Below are positions 52,162-61,109 of a DNA stretch of 64,000 bases, piece after piece. Below the pieces are notes generated by a model. It did no database searches and had not been told where the DNA came from. It worked only from the letters and a program-made list of their open reading frames with translations. Position numbers and translations under genes: made by a program. Origin of the DNA: Chryseobacterium cucumeris (GTDB lineage Bacteria; Bacteroidota; Bacteroidia; Flavobacteriales; Weeksellaceae); contig NZ_CP068760.1 of assembly GCF_016775705.1 (NCBI RefSeq), forward strand, positions 3,658,001 through 3,722,000, given 5' to 3'. Within the stretch, counting starts at the first letter, position 1; each line of letters starts with the position of its first letter.

Positions 52162-54135
52162 ATGAAGAGATTACTTGTCCTGTTAAGCCTGTTTTTGTCT
52201 TTGGCATTACAATCCCAGCAAATCATTCCGCTTAATGAGAAATCTTATATAGACAGCTTACAAAGCATTACAAGAGGAAATCATCCTGATACTTCAAAAG
52301 CAACGGCCTTTTTCCTTTTATCTAATTATTACAGGAACAATGATTCTGTTTTGAGTAAAAAATATCTTTCCAACGGAAAAATACTGGCGCAAAGCCATCC
52401 TTTTATTTCAGCCAAATATTATTATTACGAAGGACAGTATAATCTGGACAGGAATAAGAAGAAAGCTGCTGTTTCTTATCAGCAGGCTATTCAGTCTCTA
52501 TCAAAATTTAAAAATGAAGAATCCGATTTTCTTCAGGCTCTTGCCTGGTACAGCTACGGAGTTTCGCAAAAGGATAAAGAGGGCTATATTCCTTTGGTTA
52601 AAATCATGCTTGAAAAGAGTATTCCGTTGGTTGAAAAATATAAGAACAGCAGAAACCTGGGATTCCTGTATACTCAGCTTGCCGTTATTCTTACTTATAA
52701 TGCCCAGTTTAAAAAAGCTGAAGGTTATAATAACAAAGCCCTGGAAATTCTTGAAAAACAATATCCGAATTCTGCTGAGCTATTTTTTACCTATCTCAAT
52801 TCTGCCAACAATTTCTGTTATCAGGCTAATGGGGATCAGGCTGAAAAGTATTTGAATAAAGCCGAAAAGCTTATCAGGGAATATCCTGAATCTTCATCCA
52901 ATGCTTTTTATTATTACAGCAAAACCCTGTTGTATATTACCCGGCAGAAAAATGAGGAAGCTCTTCCTGTAATAGAAAAAGGGATTTTTTATACCAGAAA
53001 GTACAATCAGAATCTCCTGGCTCAAATGTTTTATTTCAATAAGTTTGACATTTTAAAGAAACTTAAAAGATATAAGGAAGCTAAGGCTACCCTGGAAGAT
53101 GTTTTAACGGAAAAATCCCTGGCTATTGATCTTAATAACAGAAAAACTTTTTATAAGCAGCTTTCCTTGCTTAATGAAGAATTGGGAGATACTAAAGAAG
53201 CGCTCCTGTGGGAACAAAGATATTCCAAACTCAACGATAGTTTGAATACAGAAAATGTAAAGCTTGAAATCAACAAACTCGAAACTAAATTCAATACCGC
53301 TGAAAAAGAAAGAAAAATAGCAACTTTAAATGCTGAGAAAAACCAAAAAGATCTGGAAGTTAATAAGAAAAACTCTTATTTGTGGGGAATGGGTCTTGTT
53401 TTATTGTTGGCGTTAAGTCTTCTGATCTTCCTGTTTATTATTTTCAGAAAAAACAAAAAAATAAATGAACAGAGAATCAATGATATTAAGCAAAAGGAAG
53501 AATTATCGTTAACCAAAGCTATTCTTGATGGTGAAGAAAGGGAAAGAGAACGTATCGCAAGGGATCTTCATGATGGCCTTGGAGGAATGCTTGCGGGTGT
53601 GAAAATCAATTTTTCTACCTGGTCTTCCAGTCATTTAAACCCTGAAAAAGATCAGGAGTTTTATAAAATTCTCGGACAGCTGGACAGTTCTGTAAGTGAA
53701 CTCCGCCATGTGGCCAGAAATTTAATGCCTGAATCATTGCTTAATTTTGGTTTGGAAACTGCCATCTGTGATTTGTGTGAATTTTACAGCAGAAAAAATC
53801 TCGAAATTGACTTTCAGGCTATTGATATTGATAAAGCTTTACCTTTAAATATCCAGCTTAATATTTACAGGATTGTACAGGAGTTACTGGCCAATGCTGT
53901 AAAACATGCCAAAGCCAGCAGTATTCTACTTCAATGTTCACAGTCCGGCGAAAATTTTCTCATTACGATTGAAGATAACGGAAAAGGATTTGATAAAAAT
54001 ATAGAAAATACCACCAAAAGTATGGGACTTCGCAATCTGAAAAACAGAGTCAACTACCTGAAAGGAAAAATGGAAATCAATTCTGACCACCAGGGAACAG
54101 CAATTAATATAGAACTCAATATCAATGGAGAATGA
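52162..54135 (+). CDS. TPR sensor histidine kinase, NarL-partner (HisKA_3) type
   Basis: A 657-residue membrane sensor. A Sec signal (LLVLLSLFLSLALQS) is followed by TPR repeats (about 30-370), then a helix (YLWGMGLVLLLALSLLIFLF, about 410-430). The kinase has the HisKA_3 H-box RIARDLHDGLGG (His about 470) and HATPase motifs ELLANAVKHAKASS and EDNGKGFDKN. Its stop overlaps the regulator gene by 11 bases, so the pair is coupled. Architecture (TPR plus HisKA_3) is common in Bacteroidota. Confidence 0.92.
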   Translation: MKRLLVLLSLFLSLALQSQQIIPLNEKSYIDSLQSITRGNHPDTSKATAFFLLSNYYRNNDSVLSKKYLSNGKILAQSHPFISAKYYYYEGQYNLDRNKKKAAVSYQQAIQSLSKFKNEESDFLQALAWYSYGVSQKDKEGYIPLVKIMLEKSIPLVEKYKNSRNLGFLYTQLAVILTYNAQFKKAEGYNNKALEILEKQYPNSAELFFTYLNSANNFCYQANGDQAEKYLNKAEKLIREYPESSSNAFYYYSKTLLYITRQKNEEALPVIEKGIFYTRKYNQNLLAQMFYFNKFDILKKLKRYKEAKATLEDVLTEKSLAIDLNNRKTFYKQLSLLNEELGDTKEALLWEQRYSKLNDSLNTENVKLEINKLETKFNTAEKERKIATLNAEKNQKDLEVNKKNSYLWGMGLVLLLALSLLIFLFIIFRKNKKINEQRINDIKQKEELSLTKAILDGEERERERIARDLHDGLGGMLAGVKINFSTWSSSHLNPEKDQEFYKILGQLDSSVSELRHVARNLMPESLLNFGLETAICDLCEFYSRKNLEIDFQAIDIDKALPLNIQLNIYRIVQELLANAVKHAKASSILLQCSQSGENFLITIEDNGKGFDKNIENTTKSMGLRNLKNRVNYLKGKMEINSDHQGTAINIELNINGE

Positions 54136-54763
54136 AAAAATAAATATTGTCATTGTAGATGATCATCCTATTGTCATTGAAGGATTAAAAATGATGCTGA
54201 AAAGCCAGCCTTTATTTAATGTAGCGGGAAGTTTTGCATCCGGTGAGGAAACACTGGGTTTTATCCGGTCAGAAATGGTAGATATTGTTCTTCTGGACAT
54301 TTCGCTCCCTGATTCCAACGGTACAGATCTCTGCAGAGAAATAAAAAAAATATCACCCAATACCTCTGTCATTATGTTCAGCAACCGTTCGGAAAGAAGT
54401 ATTATTATGCAGTCTATACAAAACGGAGCAAGCGGCTATCTTCTTAAAAATACGTCCATTGATAATCTTGTAGTATCTATAAGAGGGGCGCTTTCCGGAG
54501 ATATTGTTTTCTGCAATGAGACCAAGCAGATAATCAGCCTTCCTTCTCAAAATATCCTCCCTGTTCCGAGGCTCACTAAAAGGGAGAAACAAATTCTACA
54601 GATGGTAGCACAGGGGAAAACAAGCAATGTAATTGCTGAAGAACTTTTCTTAAGTCCTCTTACCGTAGACACCCACCGCAAGAATCTGCTGCAGAAATTT
54701 CATGCAAAGAATTCAACAGAATTGATCAGTCTGGCTGTACAGCAGGGTTTGATTGAAGAATGA
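54125..54763 (+). CDS. LuxR/NarL-family response regulator
   Basis: A 212-residue regulator. The receiver domain shows IVIVDDHPIVIEGLKMML and the phosphorylated aspartate in VDIVLLDISLPDSNG (about residue 57). The LuxR-type HTH (about 145-205) has LTKREKQILQMVAQGKTSNV and LSPLTVDTHRKNLLQK. Coupled to the kinase upstream by overlap. A terminator follows, then a lipoprotein gene on the other strand. Confidence 0.93.
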   Translation: MENEKINIVIVDDHPIVIEGLKMMLKSQPLFNVAGSFASGEETLGFIRSEMVDIVLLDISLPDSNGTDLCREIKKISPNTSVIMFSNRSERSIIMQSIQNGASGYLLKNTSIDNLVVSIRGALSGDIVFCNETKQIISLPSQNILPVPRLTKREKQILQMVAQGKTSNVIAEELFLSPLTVDTHRKNLLQKFHAKNSTELISLAVQQGLIEE

Positions 54764-54767
54764 AAAA

Positions 54768-54794
54768 AAACCGCTTTGAAAGCGGTTTCTTTTA
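54768..54794. terminator. Terminator after the LuxR regulator
   Basis: AAACCGCTTTGAAAGCGGTTT is a perfect inverted repeat followed by CTTTT. It may also end the lipoprotein transcript from the other strand. Confidence 0.85.
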
Positions 54795-54812
54795 TATAAT
54801 GTTTAAAATAAT

Positions 54813-55244
54813 TTACGGTTCTAAGAAGCTGTAATCAATAGAAGCAACTAATACACCTTTACCTTTTTTCTTAACAGTTCTTACTACTTCTCCATCAATG
54901 TAAAGATTGATTGTTAATTCAGAGTTATCATCCGGCATTGATGCGTTGGCATCAAGATTCAGTTGTGCCTGGCTGGAATTCACAAAGAATTCACCACTTG
55001 TCCATGGCGAAGTTACAGGAGACTGTGGAGTATTGTATATGGTGTTCTGCGTTGTACCTACCTGTGTTACAACACTTATTATTTCTCCTCCGGAAGTTGT
55101 CTTCACTTCGAATTGAACCACATGATCCTGAAACTCTTCATCGTCATCTTTTTTACAAGAATTGACAATGGTGATTACAGAAAATAATAAAACGAATAAA
55201 AAAGAAAGTCTAAGTAAACTTTTTGAATTGTAAAATTGCTTCAT
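54813..55244 (-). CDS. Small lipoprotein, MmpS-like beta domain (copy B)
   Basis: A 143-residue lipoprotein (lipobox TIVNSC) related to the 51543-51962 protein: both have a strand pair, a W-(S/T)-S segment (SPWTSGEF here), LTINLYIDGEVVRT and a final YSFLEP/YTF-type strand. The ATG at 55244 starts the signal; an in-frame ATG lies 26 codons upstream. The two related genes flank the kinase-regulator pair on opposite sides and may be its targets; inference. Confidence 0.65.
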   Translation of the reverse strand: MKQFYNSKSLLRLSFLFVLLFSVITIVNSCKKDDDEEFQDHVVQFEVKTTSGGEIISVVTQVGTTQNTIYNTPQSPVTSPWTSGEFFVNSSQAQLNLDANASMPDDNSELTINLYIDGEVVRTVKKKGKGVLVASIDYSFLEP

Positions 55245-55475
55245 TTCTCCAAATAGATTTTTTAATGTTTCAAATATAAGTTTTTTATTAATATAAAAAT
55301 AACTTTTATGAAAATTTTCCAATAAAGATTTCCAAATAATATCAAATCAATAAAAATAAAAAAATCACGAAAAATTCAAAAATACACCACAGATAATTAA
55401 TCATTACACATACATCATCGTGCAGCAGAAGTTCATTGTATGAATAATAAAGTTAAGATTCTGCAGGTATTTAAT

Positions 55476-55483
55476 TATCTTTG
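55476..55483 (+). promoter_or_regulatory. -7 box of the esterase gene
   Basis: TATCTTTG, 5 bases before the ATG at 55488. Suggests an almost leaderless mRNA and rules out the in-frame ATG at 55440. Confidence 0.5.
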
Positions 55484-55487
55484 CTGT

Positions 55488-56126
55488 ATGAATTTAGATT
55501 ACTTAGTAAGAGAGCCGGAACATATTACTTCCCAAACTCCCATTCTTTTTATGCTTCATGGCTATGGCAGCAATGAGCAGGATCTTTTCAGTTTTAGAGA
55601 AACGCTTCCCAATGACTGGATCATTGTAAGTTTCAGGGCTCCCCGTGATACTCAGTTTGAAGGATACTCATGGTATGATATCAATTTTAATGATCCCGAA
55701 AATTTTATCGATGTCCCTCAGGCCAATGAATCTTTACATGCAGTTCTGGAAAGTATGTTGAAGATTATTAACCACTATGGACTTACGGAAAGCAAAGCTC
55801 ACCTTTGCGGCTTCAGCCAGGGAGGAATACTGTGCTACGCTCTGGCTTTAAAACATCCTGAGCTTTTCAATCGTGTTGCCTGTATGAGCAGCTATCCTGA
55901 AGAAAAAATTCTGGACGGTATTGTAAAAGATAAAAAGAAACTGGAAGGACTTCGTTTCTTCATTTCTCATGGTACGGATGATGCTGTGATACCGCTTGAG
56001 TGGGGAAGAAAAGCCGCAGATCTGCTTTATGATCTCAGCTGTTACTTTACGTTCAGAGAGTATATGAGCGGACATGGCGTCAATCAGAAAAATTATATGG
56101 ATTTGATGGACTTTTTTTCAAAATAA
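55488..56126 (+). CDS. Carboxylesterase/phospholipase-type alpha/beta hydrolase
   Basis: A 212-residue cytoplasmic hydrolase of the YpfH/carboxylesterase group. Landmarks are ILFMLHGYGSNEQDLF (oxyanion hole), the nucleophile elbow GFSQGG (serine about 120), the acid in ISHGTDDAVIP and the histidine in YMSGHGVNQK. It hydrolyses esters; the natural substrate is unknown. The ATG at 55488 is favoured by a -7 box at 55476-55483. A terminator follows downstream. Confidence 0.88.
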   Translation: MNLDYLVREPEHITSQTPILFMLHGYGSNEQDLFSFRETLPNDWIIVSFRAPRDTQFEGYSWYDINFNDPENFIDVPQANESLHAVLESMLKIINHYGLTESKAHLCGFSQGGILCYALALKHPELFNRVACMSSYPEEKILDGIVKDKKKLEGLRFFISHGTDDAVIPLEWGRKAADLLYDLSCYFTFREYMSGHGVNQKNYMDLMDFFSK

Positions 56127-56183
56127 ACAAAGACTGTTTTGAAATAAATTCAACAAAAAAACCTACATTATTGTAGTTTATAT

Positions 56184-56213
56184 AAACATTCCAGCTTTTG
56201 GAATGTTTTTTTA
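56184..56213 (+). terminator. Terminator after the esterase gene
   Basis: AACATTCCA and TGGAATGTT form a stem around GCTTT, followed by TTTTTTA. Confidence 0.85.
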
Positions 56214-56246
56214 TTATCATATAGATAAATTCAGTAAATTCAGTAA

Positions 56247-57566
56247 ATGAAATTTAGATTGTTTTTACTGGGATTATTGCTTAGCATTTTTGTAAGTGCC
56301 CAGAACACTTTTGAACTAATTAATACTAAAAAAGCGGTTATTCCTTTTCGGTTTATCAACAATCTTATCTTTATCCCTATCAATGTTAATGGTGCTGATC
56401 TTACCTTCCTGCTGGATACCGGAGTTTCGGAAACCATACTTTTTAGTCTGGAAAATAAGGAAGTAAAGCTAAGCAATATAGAAAAAGTAAAGTTTTCAGG
56501 TCTTGGAGGAAGTTTAAGTATTGACGGCCTGAAATCGGAACGCAATATTGGCAAAATAGGAGATGCTATTGTCAATACCTCTATGTCTCTTTACATTATT
56601 ATTGATGAAGAGTTTAATATTTCGCCTCATGTAGGAATTCCTGTAAATGGAGTGATTGGCTATCATTTTTTTAAAGACCATCCTATTTATATAGATTATA
56701 CATCAAAGAAAATAACCGTTTATGAAAATATTGCCCTCCTGGAAAAGAAAATCAGACGGTTTGAAGAGTTTCCCATTACCATTGAAAAGAATAAGCCTTA
56801 TTTGCATGCCGATGTAGAAATGACCAATGAAAAGAAAGATTCAAAATTACTGATTGACCTTGGAAACAGTGATGCTATCTGGCTCTTCCCTGCTCTTATT
56901 AAAAATTTCGTTTACAACAGACCCAATATTGATGATTTCCTTGGCCGCGGTTTCAACGGAGATATCTATGGCAAAAGAAGCAGAATTCATAATTTTTACC
57001 TCGGAAATTTTAAATTTGAAAAGCCACTTACTGCTATGCCGGATGAATTTTCTATCCAGCATGTTAATTTGGTAGAAAACAGAAAAGGTTCCATAGGAAG
57101 TGAAATTATGCGTAGATTTACTGTAGTTTTTGATTATCCCAATCAAAAGTTATATCTTAAGAAGAACAGAAACTTTGACGATCCTTTTCATTTTAATATG
57201 AGCGGACTGGATTTCAGACAAGACGGATTGGAATGGCAGCAGGATAGAATAAATATTGAAACTCAAAAATCAGCTAAAGTAGTAAATGAAGTTTATAAAG
57301 AAGCTTTTCGGTATAAATTCAGTCTGAAACCTATATTCTCCATTGCAGGAGTAAGAAAAGACTCTCCAGCCTATGAAGCAGGCCTTAAAAAAGATGACAA
57401 AGTTCTGAGCATTAACGGAGAACGAACTGCAGACATGACTCTCGAAAAGATCATGGAACTTATGAAGTCCAGCGAGGGCAGAAATATTACCATGATCATT
57501 CAAAGGAAAAACGAAGAACTTACATTCCGCTTCATGCTTGAAGACCCAATTCCTTATCAAGAATAA
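56247..57566 (+). CDS. Retropepsin-like aspartyl protease with PDZ domain
   Basis: A 439-residue exported protein (Sec signal FLLGLLLSIFVSA). The first half is an aspartyl protease with LTFLLDTGVSETILFS (catalytic DTG) and ILIDLGNSDAIW-like second site (LLIDLGNSDAIWLF). The C-terminal PDZ domain (about 350-435) has GVRKDSPAYEAGLKKDDKV and LSINGERTADMTLEKIMELM. Such proteins are common in Bacteroidota and may cut or sense peptides in the periplasm. The membrane-protein gene follows 3 bases later, so the two are one operon. Confidence 0.85.
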   Translation: MKFRLFLLGLLLSIFVSAQNTFELINTKKAVIPFRFINNLIFIPINVNGADLTFLLDTGVSETILFSLENKEVKLSNIEKVKFSGLGGSLSIDGLKSERNIGKIGDAIVNTSMSLYIIIDEEFNISPHVGIPVNGVIGYHFFKDHPIYIDYTSKKITVYENIALLEKKIRRFEEFPITIEKNKPYLHADVEMTNEKKDSKLLIDLGNSDAIWLFPALIKNFVYNRPNIDDFLGRGFNGDIYGKRSRIHNFYLGNFKFEKPLTAMPDEFSIQHVNLVENRKGSIGSEIMRRFTVVFDYPNQKLYLKKNRNFDDPFHFNMSGLDFRQDGLEWQQDRINIETQKSAKVVNEVYKEAFRYKFSLKPIFSIAGVRKDSPAYEAGLKKDDKVLSINGERTADMTLEKIMELMKSSEGRNITMIIQRKNEELTFRFMLEDPIPYQE

Positions 57567-57569
57567 AAT

Positions 57570-58097
57570 ATGAATACTGAAGAAAGCACCTTAGACAGAA
57601 TAAGAACCAGACCCAGATTTAAAATGTTTACTCATCTTACCAAAGAAGAGTATGCTGAAAATCTTAAAAAATATATGGAAGAGCATAAAGATGAATTTTC
57701 AGGAAATATTAATAAGGAGGTTGCTACCATTTGGGTAAAAACAGAATATGATAATTACTGGAAGCCCTGCCTTGCCTTAAGGGTAGAAATGGAAGATGAG
57801 CATACGGCAATACGCGGAGTATTTGGCCCTAGCTCCGCAGTGTGGACGTTTTTTATGTTTCTTTACTTTTCTTTTTCTATTCTGTGGATGACATTCTTCA
57901 CGATGTATTACGTGGAGAAACAGATAAAAAGCGCCGAATACCCATGGGCACTGAGCGCTTCTTTTGTCATGTTATTGTTTATTCTTCTTACGTATATTGC
58001 TGCAAGATTCGGGCAGCATAAAGGTAAGGAGGAAATGATCAAACTTAGAAAATTTGCTGAAGAATCTACTTTGCAATTTGAAAAGAAAATCAATTAG
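57570..58097 (+). CDS. Two-helix membrane protein
   Basis: A 175-residue protein I do not recognise. A soluble N-terminal part (about 1-95) is followed by two hydrophobic helices (FFMFLYFSFSILWMTFFTMY and SASFVMLLFILLTYIAARF) and a charged tail. It is 3 bases after the protease gene, so it may be a partner in the same membrane complex. Its last 8 bases overlap the tail of the convergent L,D-transpeptidase gene. Confidence 0.7.
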   Translation: MNTEESTLDRIRTRPRFKMFTHLTKEEYAENLKKYMEEHKDEFSGNINKEVATIWVKTEYDNYWKPCLALRVEMEDEHTAIRGVFGPSSAVWTFFMFLYFSFSILWMTFFTMYYVEKQIKSAEYPWALSASFVMLLFILLTYIAARFGQHKGKEEMIKLRKFAEESTLQFEKKIN

Positions 58098-59133
58098 ATA
58101 AAGGTTCTGCAGGCTTTTCATTCTGAACAGGTGCAGATGCTGCTTTTGCTGCTTTGATAGAATCCACCACTTTTTCTCTGTTGCTTTGTTCTTTAAGCAT
58201 TTTTGGAACGTCCGGCTCTAAAAGCTTCGTCAATTCTTCAACGGAAATATTGTTAGCATTAGGATCGTCCAAAAGATTTCTCCATGGTTTTCTTCCTCCC
58301 CATTTGTAATCTCCGAATACCATTACCGCTGTTCCTTTGGCTTTTGTTGTAGCACCGCCGGGATTCAGAATCCAGGTATCTGCATAAGAATACAGCCATT
58401 GGGCATCTTTCCTCAGCAATCGGAGACATGAGTGGGAAGCAGGATATCCCGGAAGGGTATATTCATGCCATCCAATTCCTCCGATATTGTGAATATTAAA
58501 GTTATAAGGAAGTTTCCATTCAGTACTTACCGTAGAAATGGCAAGTTTCTTTTTCCAGTTGGCAAAAGTAAGCCCTCTTGTGGTCTGGGCTGCTTTTTTA
58601 CCCATACTTGTCGGGCCCCATTTTACAAGACTTCCATTGGAATATACAGCAAAAGCCTGTATAGGATATGAGAATATGACAAACTTTTTCACTCCGCTTA
58701 ATACATCCAGCTGCATTGGAAACGGTGAATATGCCATCAATGTTGTATCTATTTTTGCAGGAACAACCAAAGTATCGGCATTCCATTTACTTTTAGAGTC
58801 CAGCCTGTTTAAAGCTAAAATAGCAGTTCTCTCTTCTACACTGTATTTCTTGCTGAATTCTGCATACACAGAATCACGCATTTTTTTATCCTTCGGAAGA
58901 ACAAAGGCATTATAGAAACCATTCTCCTGCATAACAGGCGGAACAGATTCTTTTTTCACTACAGGAACAGAATCTTTCTTTATGGAATCCTTTTCTACCT
59001 CCGAAGCTTCCGAAGAAGCAACAGTATCTTTAAAAGTATCACTTATCTTTTCTATTTCCTTTTTACAGGAAATCAAGAAAAAAGCGCATAAACAGACATA
59101 AAGAAAGGATTTTTTCACAGATATGTTTTTCAT
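58090..59133 (-). CDS. L,D-transpeptidase (YkuD domain) lipoprotein
   Basis: A 347-residue enzyme with lipobox FFLISC, then a lysine/serine/valine-rich linker (about 20-70). The YkuD catalytic domain (about 140-290) has the histidine in IGWHEYTLPGYPASHSCLRL and the catalytic SHSCLRL motif with its cysteine. It makes 3-3 crosslinks in peptidoglycan or links proteins to it. The C-terminal part is helical and charged. The ATG at 59133 is preferred over one five codons upstream. It converges with the membrane-protein gene with a short overlap. Confidence 0.9.
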   Translation of the reverse strand: MKNISVKKSFLYVCLCAFFLISCKKEIEKISDTFKDTVASSEASEVEKDSIKKDSVPVVKKESVPPVMQENGFYNAFVLPKDKKMRDSVYAEFSKKYSVEERTAILALNRLDSKSKWNADTLVVPAKIDTTLMAYSPFPMQLDVLSGVKKFVIFSYPIQAFAVYSNGSLVKWGPTSMGKKAAQTTRGLTFANWKKKLAISTVSTEWKLPYNFNIHNIGGIGWHEYTLPGYPASHSCLRLLRKDAQWLYSYADTWILNPGGATTKAKGTAVMVFGDYKWGGRKPWRNLLDDPNANNISVEELTKLLEPDVPKMLKEQSNREKVVDSIKAAKAASAPVQNEKPAEPLSN

Positions 59134-59154
59134 AAATAAATCGGCCATTTAGTT

Positions 59155-59546
59155 TGGCTACCCAGTACAAATATCAGACCTAAATTTGAATCATAAAAGA
59201 TATTCTTAAAAATACCGTAAAAAAACGGAGGTTTAAGGATTGCAAATGAGGAGTTATAGTTAGTTCATTTTTATAAGGTTAGCGTTCCAGACAGGGATTC
59301 CGGGAGTCTCACATAAACATTATTCTCCTTTCCAGTTCTTTTTGAAAATAGTTTTACACCAAGATCAGTTTACATTAAAAAATTCAGTATAAATCTCACA
59401 ATACATAAAAAAGCAATCAGCAACAGTATGTAAAACTGAACTTTATTTACTTTTCTATTCCCGAATTTCCAGACGAGAATTCTGTCAATGATAAATTATC
59501 ACTTTTACAGGAATGAAATTGAATAGTAAATGGAAGGGGGGAAAAT
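59155..59546. other. Intergenic region without a supported gene
   Basis: AT-rich sequence between the L,D-transpeptidase gene and tRNA-Asp terminator. I see no coding frame, repeat or RNA structure I can support. Confidence 0.6.
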
Positions 59547-59577
59547 AAAAAAGCCTTCTATTTCTAGAAGACTTTTT
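59547..59577 (-). terminator. Terminator of tRNA-Asp
   Basis: On the minus strand AGTCTTCTA-GAAA-TAGAAGGCT is a stem with tetraloop, followed by TTTTT, directly 3' of the tRNA. Confidence 0.8.
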
Positions 59578-59580
59578 TTG

Positions 59581-59654
59581 CGATCCGGACGGGACTCGAA
59601 CCCGCGACCTCCGCCGTGACAGGGCGGCATTCTAACCAGCTGAACTACCGGATC
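59581..59654 (-). tRNA. tRNA-Asp (anticodon GTC)
   Basis: The minus strand folds as a 74-base cloverleaf. Acceptor stem GATCCGG/CCGGATC, anticodon arm CCGCC-CTGTCAC-GGCGG with anticodon GTC, and T arm GCGGGTTCGAGTCCCGT. The discriminator is G. The 3' CCA is not encoded (CAAA follows), so it is added after transcription. Confidence 0.97.
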
Positions 59655-59921
59655 AATTAAAGTAGCATTTGCTTTTAACTGGTGCAAATATATAGCTTTT
59701 TTTAACTTTTCCAAAGAAACCTATTTCTTTTCTTTCAAAGCAATCTGTAAAATACACATTTTCAAATATAAAAATTAAAGATATAACTGCTATTAGACAC
59801 CTTTATTTTAAATTTCACTTAGAAAATTTAAGAAAATAGATTATAAACACACACAAAATCAACACTCCTGTTACTTTAAATTCTAAGATGATAAATTCCC
59901 TGTACTATTTAACTACCGGGC
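59655..59921. other. Region between tRNA-Asp and the polysaccharide operon
   Basis: AT-rich, without a supported gene. It probably holds the tRNA promoter (plus-coordinate side) and the end of the polysaccharide transcript. Confidence 0.5.
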
Positions 59922-61109
59922 TTATCCTGTTTGTTCGATAACTTCAACAAATTTTTTACAAAGAATGGACTTGTCATAAACTGTTTCAGCCAATTTTCTT
60001 GAATTTTGTCCCATGCTATTTACCACCTCAGGATTGTCCTTCAAATAGAGTACTTTTTCTACAAGTTCTTCCGGACGGTTGGGGTTTACATAATATCCGC
60101 AATGGTATTTTTCAGCTATATCTTTCGTCCATCCGGCGGAGTTTACAATAATCGGTTTTCCTGCAGACAATGAATCGAAAAGTTTGTTGGGAGAGTTGGT
60201 ATACAAAATCGGAATATCCAGAAAGGAAATCATAGAAACATCGGAAAAATTAACAATCTCAGATACGTCTGTCATAGGGAACTTTCCGAGAAACTTCACA
60301 TTTTTAAGGTTGTTTTTCTCTACTTCATCTACCAAATCCTGTTCGGTAGAACCACCTCCTACAAACAAAAATTCTATATCTTCTCTATCTTTTAATAACT
60401 TGGCAGATTCAATAATTGAATGAGCTCCATTTGCCAATCCCAGAGACCCAAAATGAACTATTTTGAAGGAATCTTTTTTTAAACCAAGCTTTTCCATCAG
60501 TTGATCGTTTTTTCCCCTAGGCCAGAATTCGTCCATTTTAGCCATATTAGGAATCATTGATGTTTTTTCTTTTGGAATATATTTTACGACTCCATCCTGC
60601 ATACCGGGAGAAAGTGCAATAACACGGGAAGCGTTTTTATAAATCGTTTTTTCCAGCAGACGAGTTGTTTTAATTGTCCAGCTGTTTTTTATGGCTCCCA
60701 TTTGTATAGGCACCTCAGGCCAGAGATCCCTTACTTCAAAAACAAAAGGTTTCTTTTTAAACCACTTTAATATAAGTGCCGGAATACCTATTGTAAGAGG
60801 AGTAGATGTAGCAATCACCAAATCAATATCTTTCTGTTTCCATCCTACTACAGATGATTTGTACATAAATTTCAGGAAAGCCTTTAATCTTCTGGAAACA
60901 CTCATATTCTGGTCATAGTCTTCTTTTATATAAACGACTTCAATACCATCAATGTTTACCACTTTAATATCCTCTGAAAATTTCGATGATGAGGTGAGCA
61001 TAGTAACTTTATGCCCGTTTTTAATAAGTTCTTGTGCTAGCCAATACGATCTTGTTCCTCCGGGTTCCTGAGGAGTTACGAAATATTGGTGGATGTATAA
61101 TATGTTCAT
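59922..61109 (-). CDS. Glycosyltransferase, GT4 family (WbuB-like)
   Basis: A 395-residue GT-B enzyme. The N-terminal half shows HQYFVTPQEPGGTRSYWLAQ and FVFEVRDLWPEVP; the C-terminal donor half has KIVHFGSLGLANGAHSIIES, and the nucleotide-sugar end LSAGKPIIVNS. The type is near WbuB and related fucosyl- or N-acetylfucosaminyltransferases of O-antigen and capsule clusters. Its start overlaps the stop of the next gene by one base, indicating one operon. Confidence 0.85.
   Translation of the reverse strand: MNILYIHQYFVTPQEPGGTRSYWLAQELIKNGHKVTMLTSSSKFSEDIKVVNIDGIEVVYIKEDYDQNMSVSRRLKAFLKFMYKSSVVGWKQKDIDLVIATSTPLTIGIPALILKWFKKKPFVFEVRDLWPEVPIQMGAIKNSWTIKTTRLLEKTIYKNASRVIALSPGMQDGVVKYIPKEKTSMIPNMAKMDEFWPRGKNDQLMEKLGLKKDSFKIVHFGSLGLANGAHSIIESAKLLKDREDIEFLFVGGGSTEQDLVDEVEKNNLKNVKFLGKFPMTDVSEIVNFSDVSMISFLDIPILYTNSPNKLFDSLSAGKPIIVNSAGWTKDIAEKYHCGYYVNPNRPEELVEKVLYLKDNPEVVNSMGQNSRKLAETVYDKSILCKKFVEVIEQTG

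Noticed and set aside
59505..59714. 69-codon minus-strand frame covering tRNA-Asp
   Set aside because: The frame is created by the tRNA and its terminator; the cloverleaf is certain.
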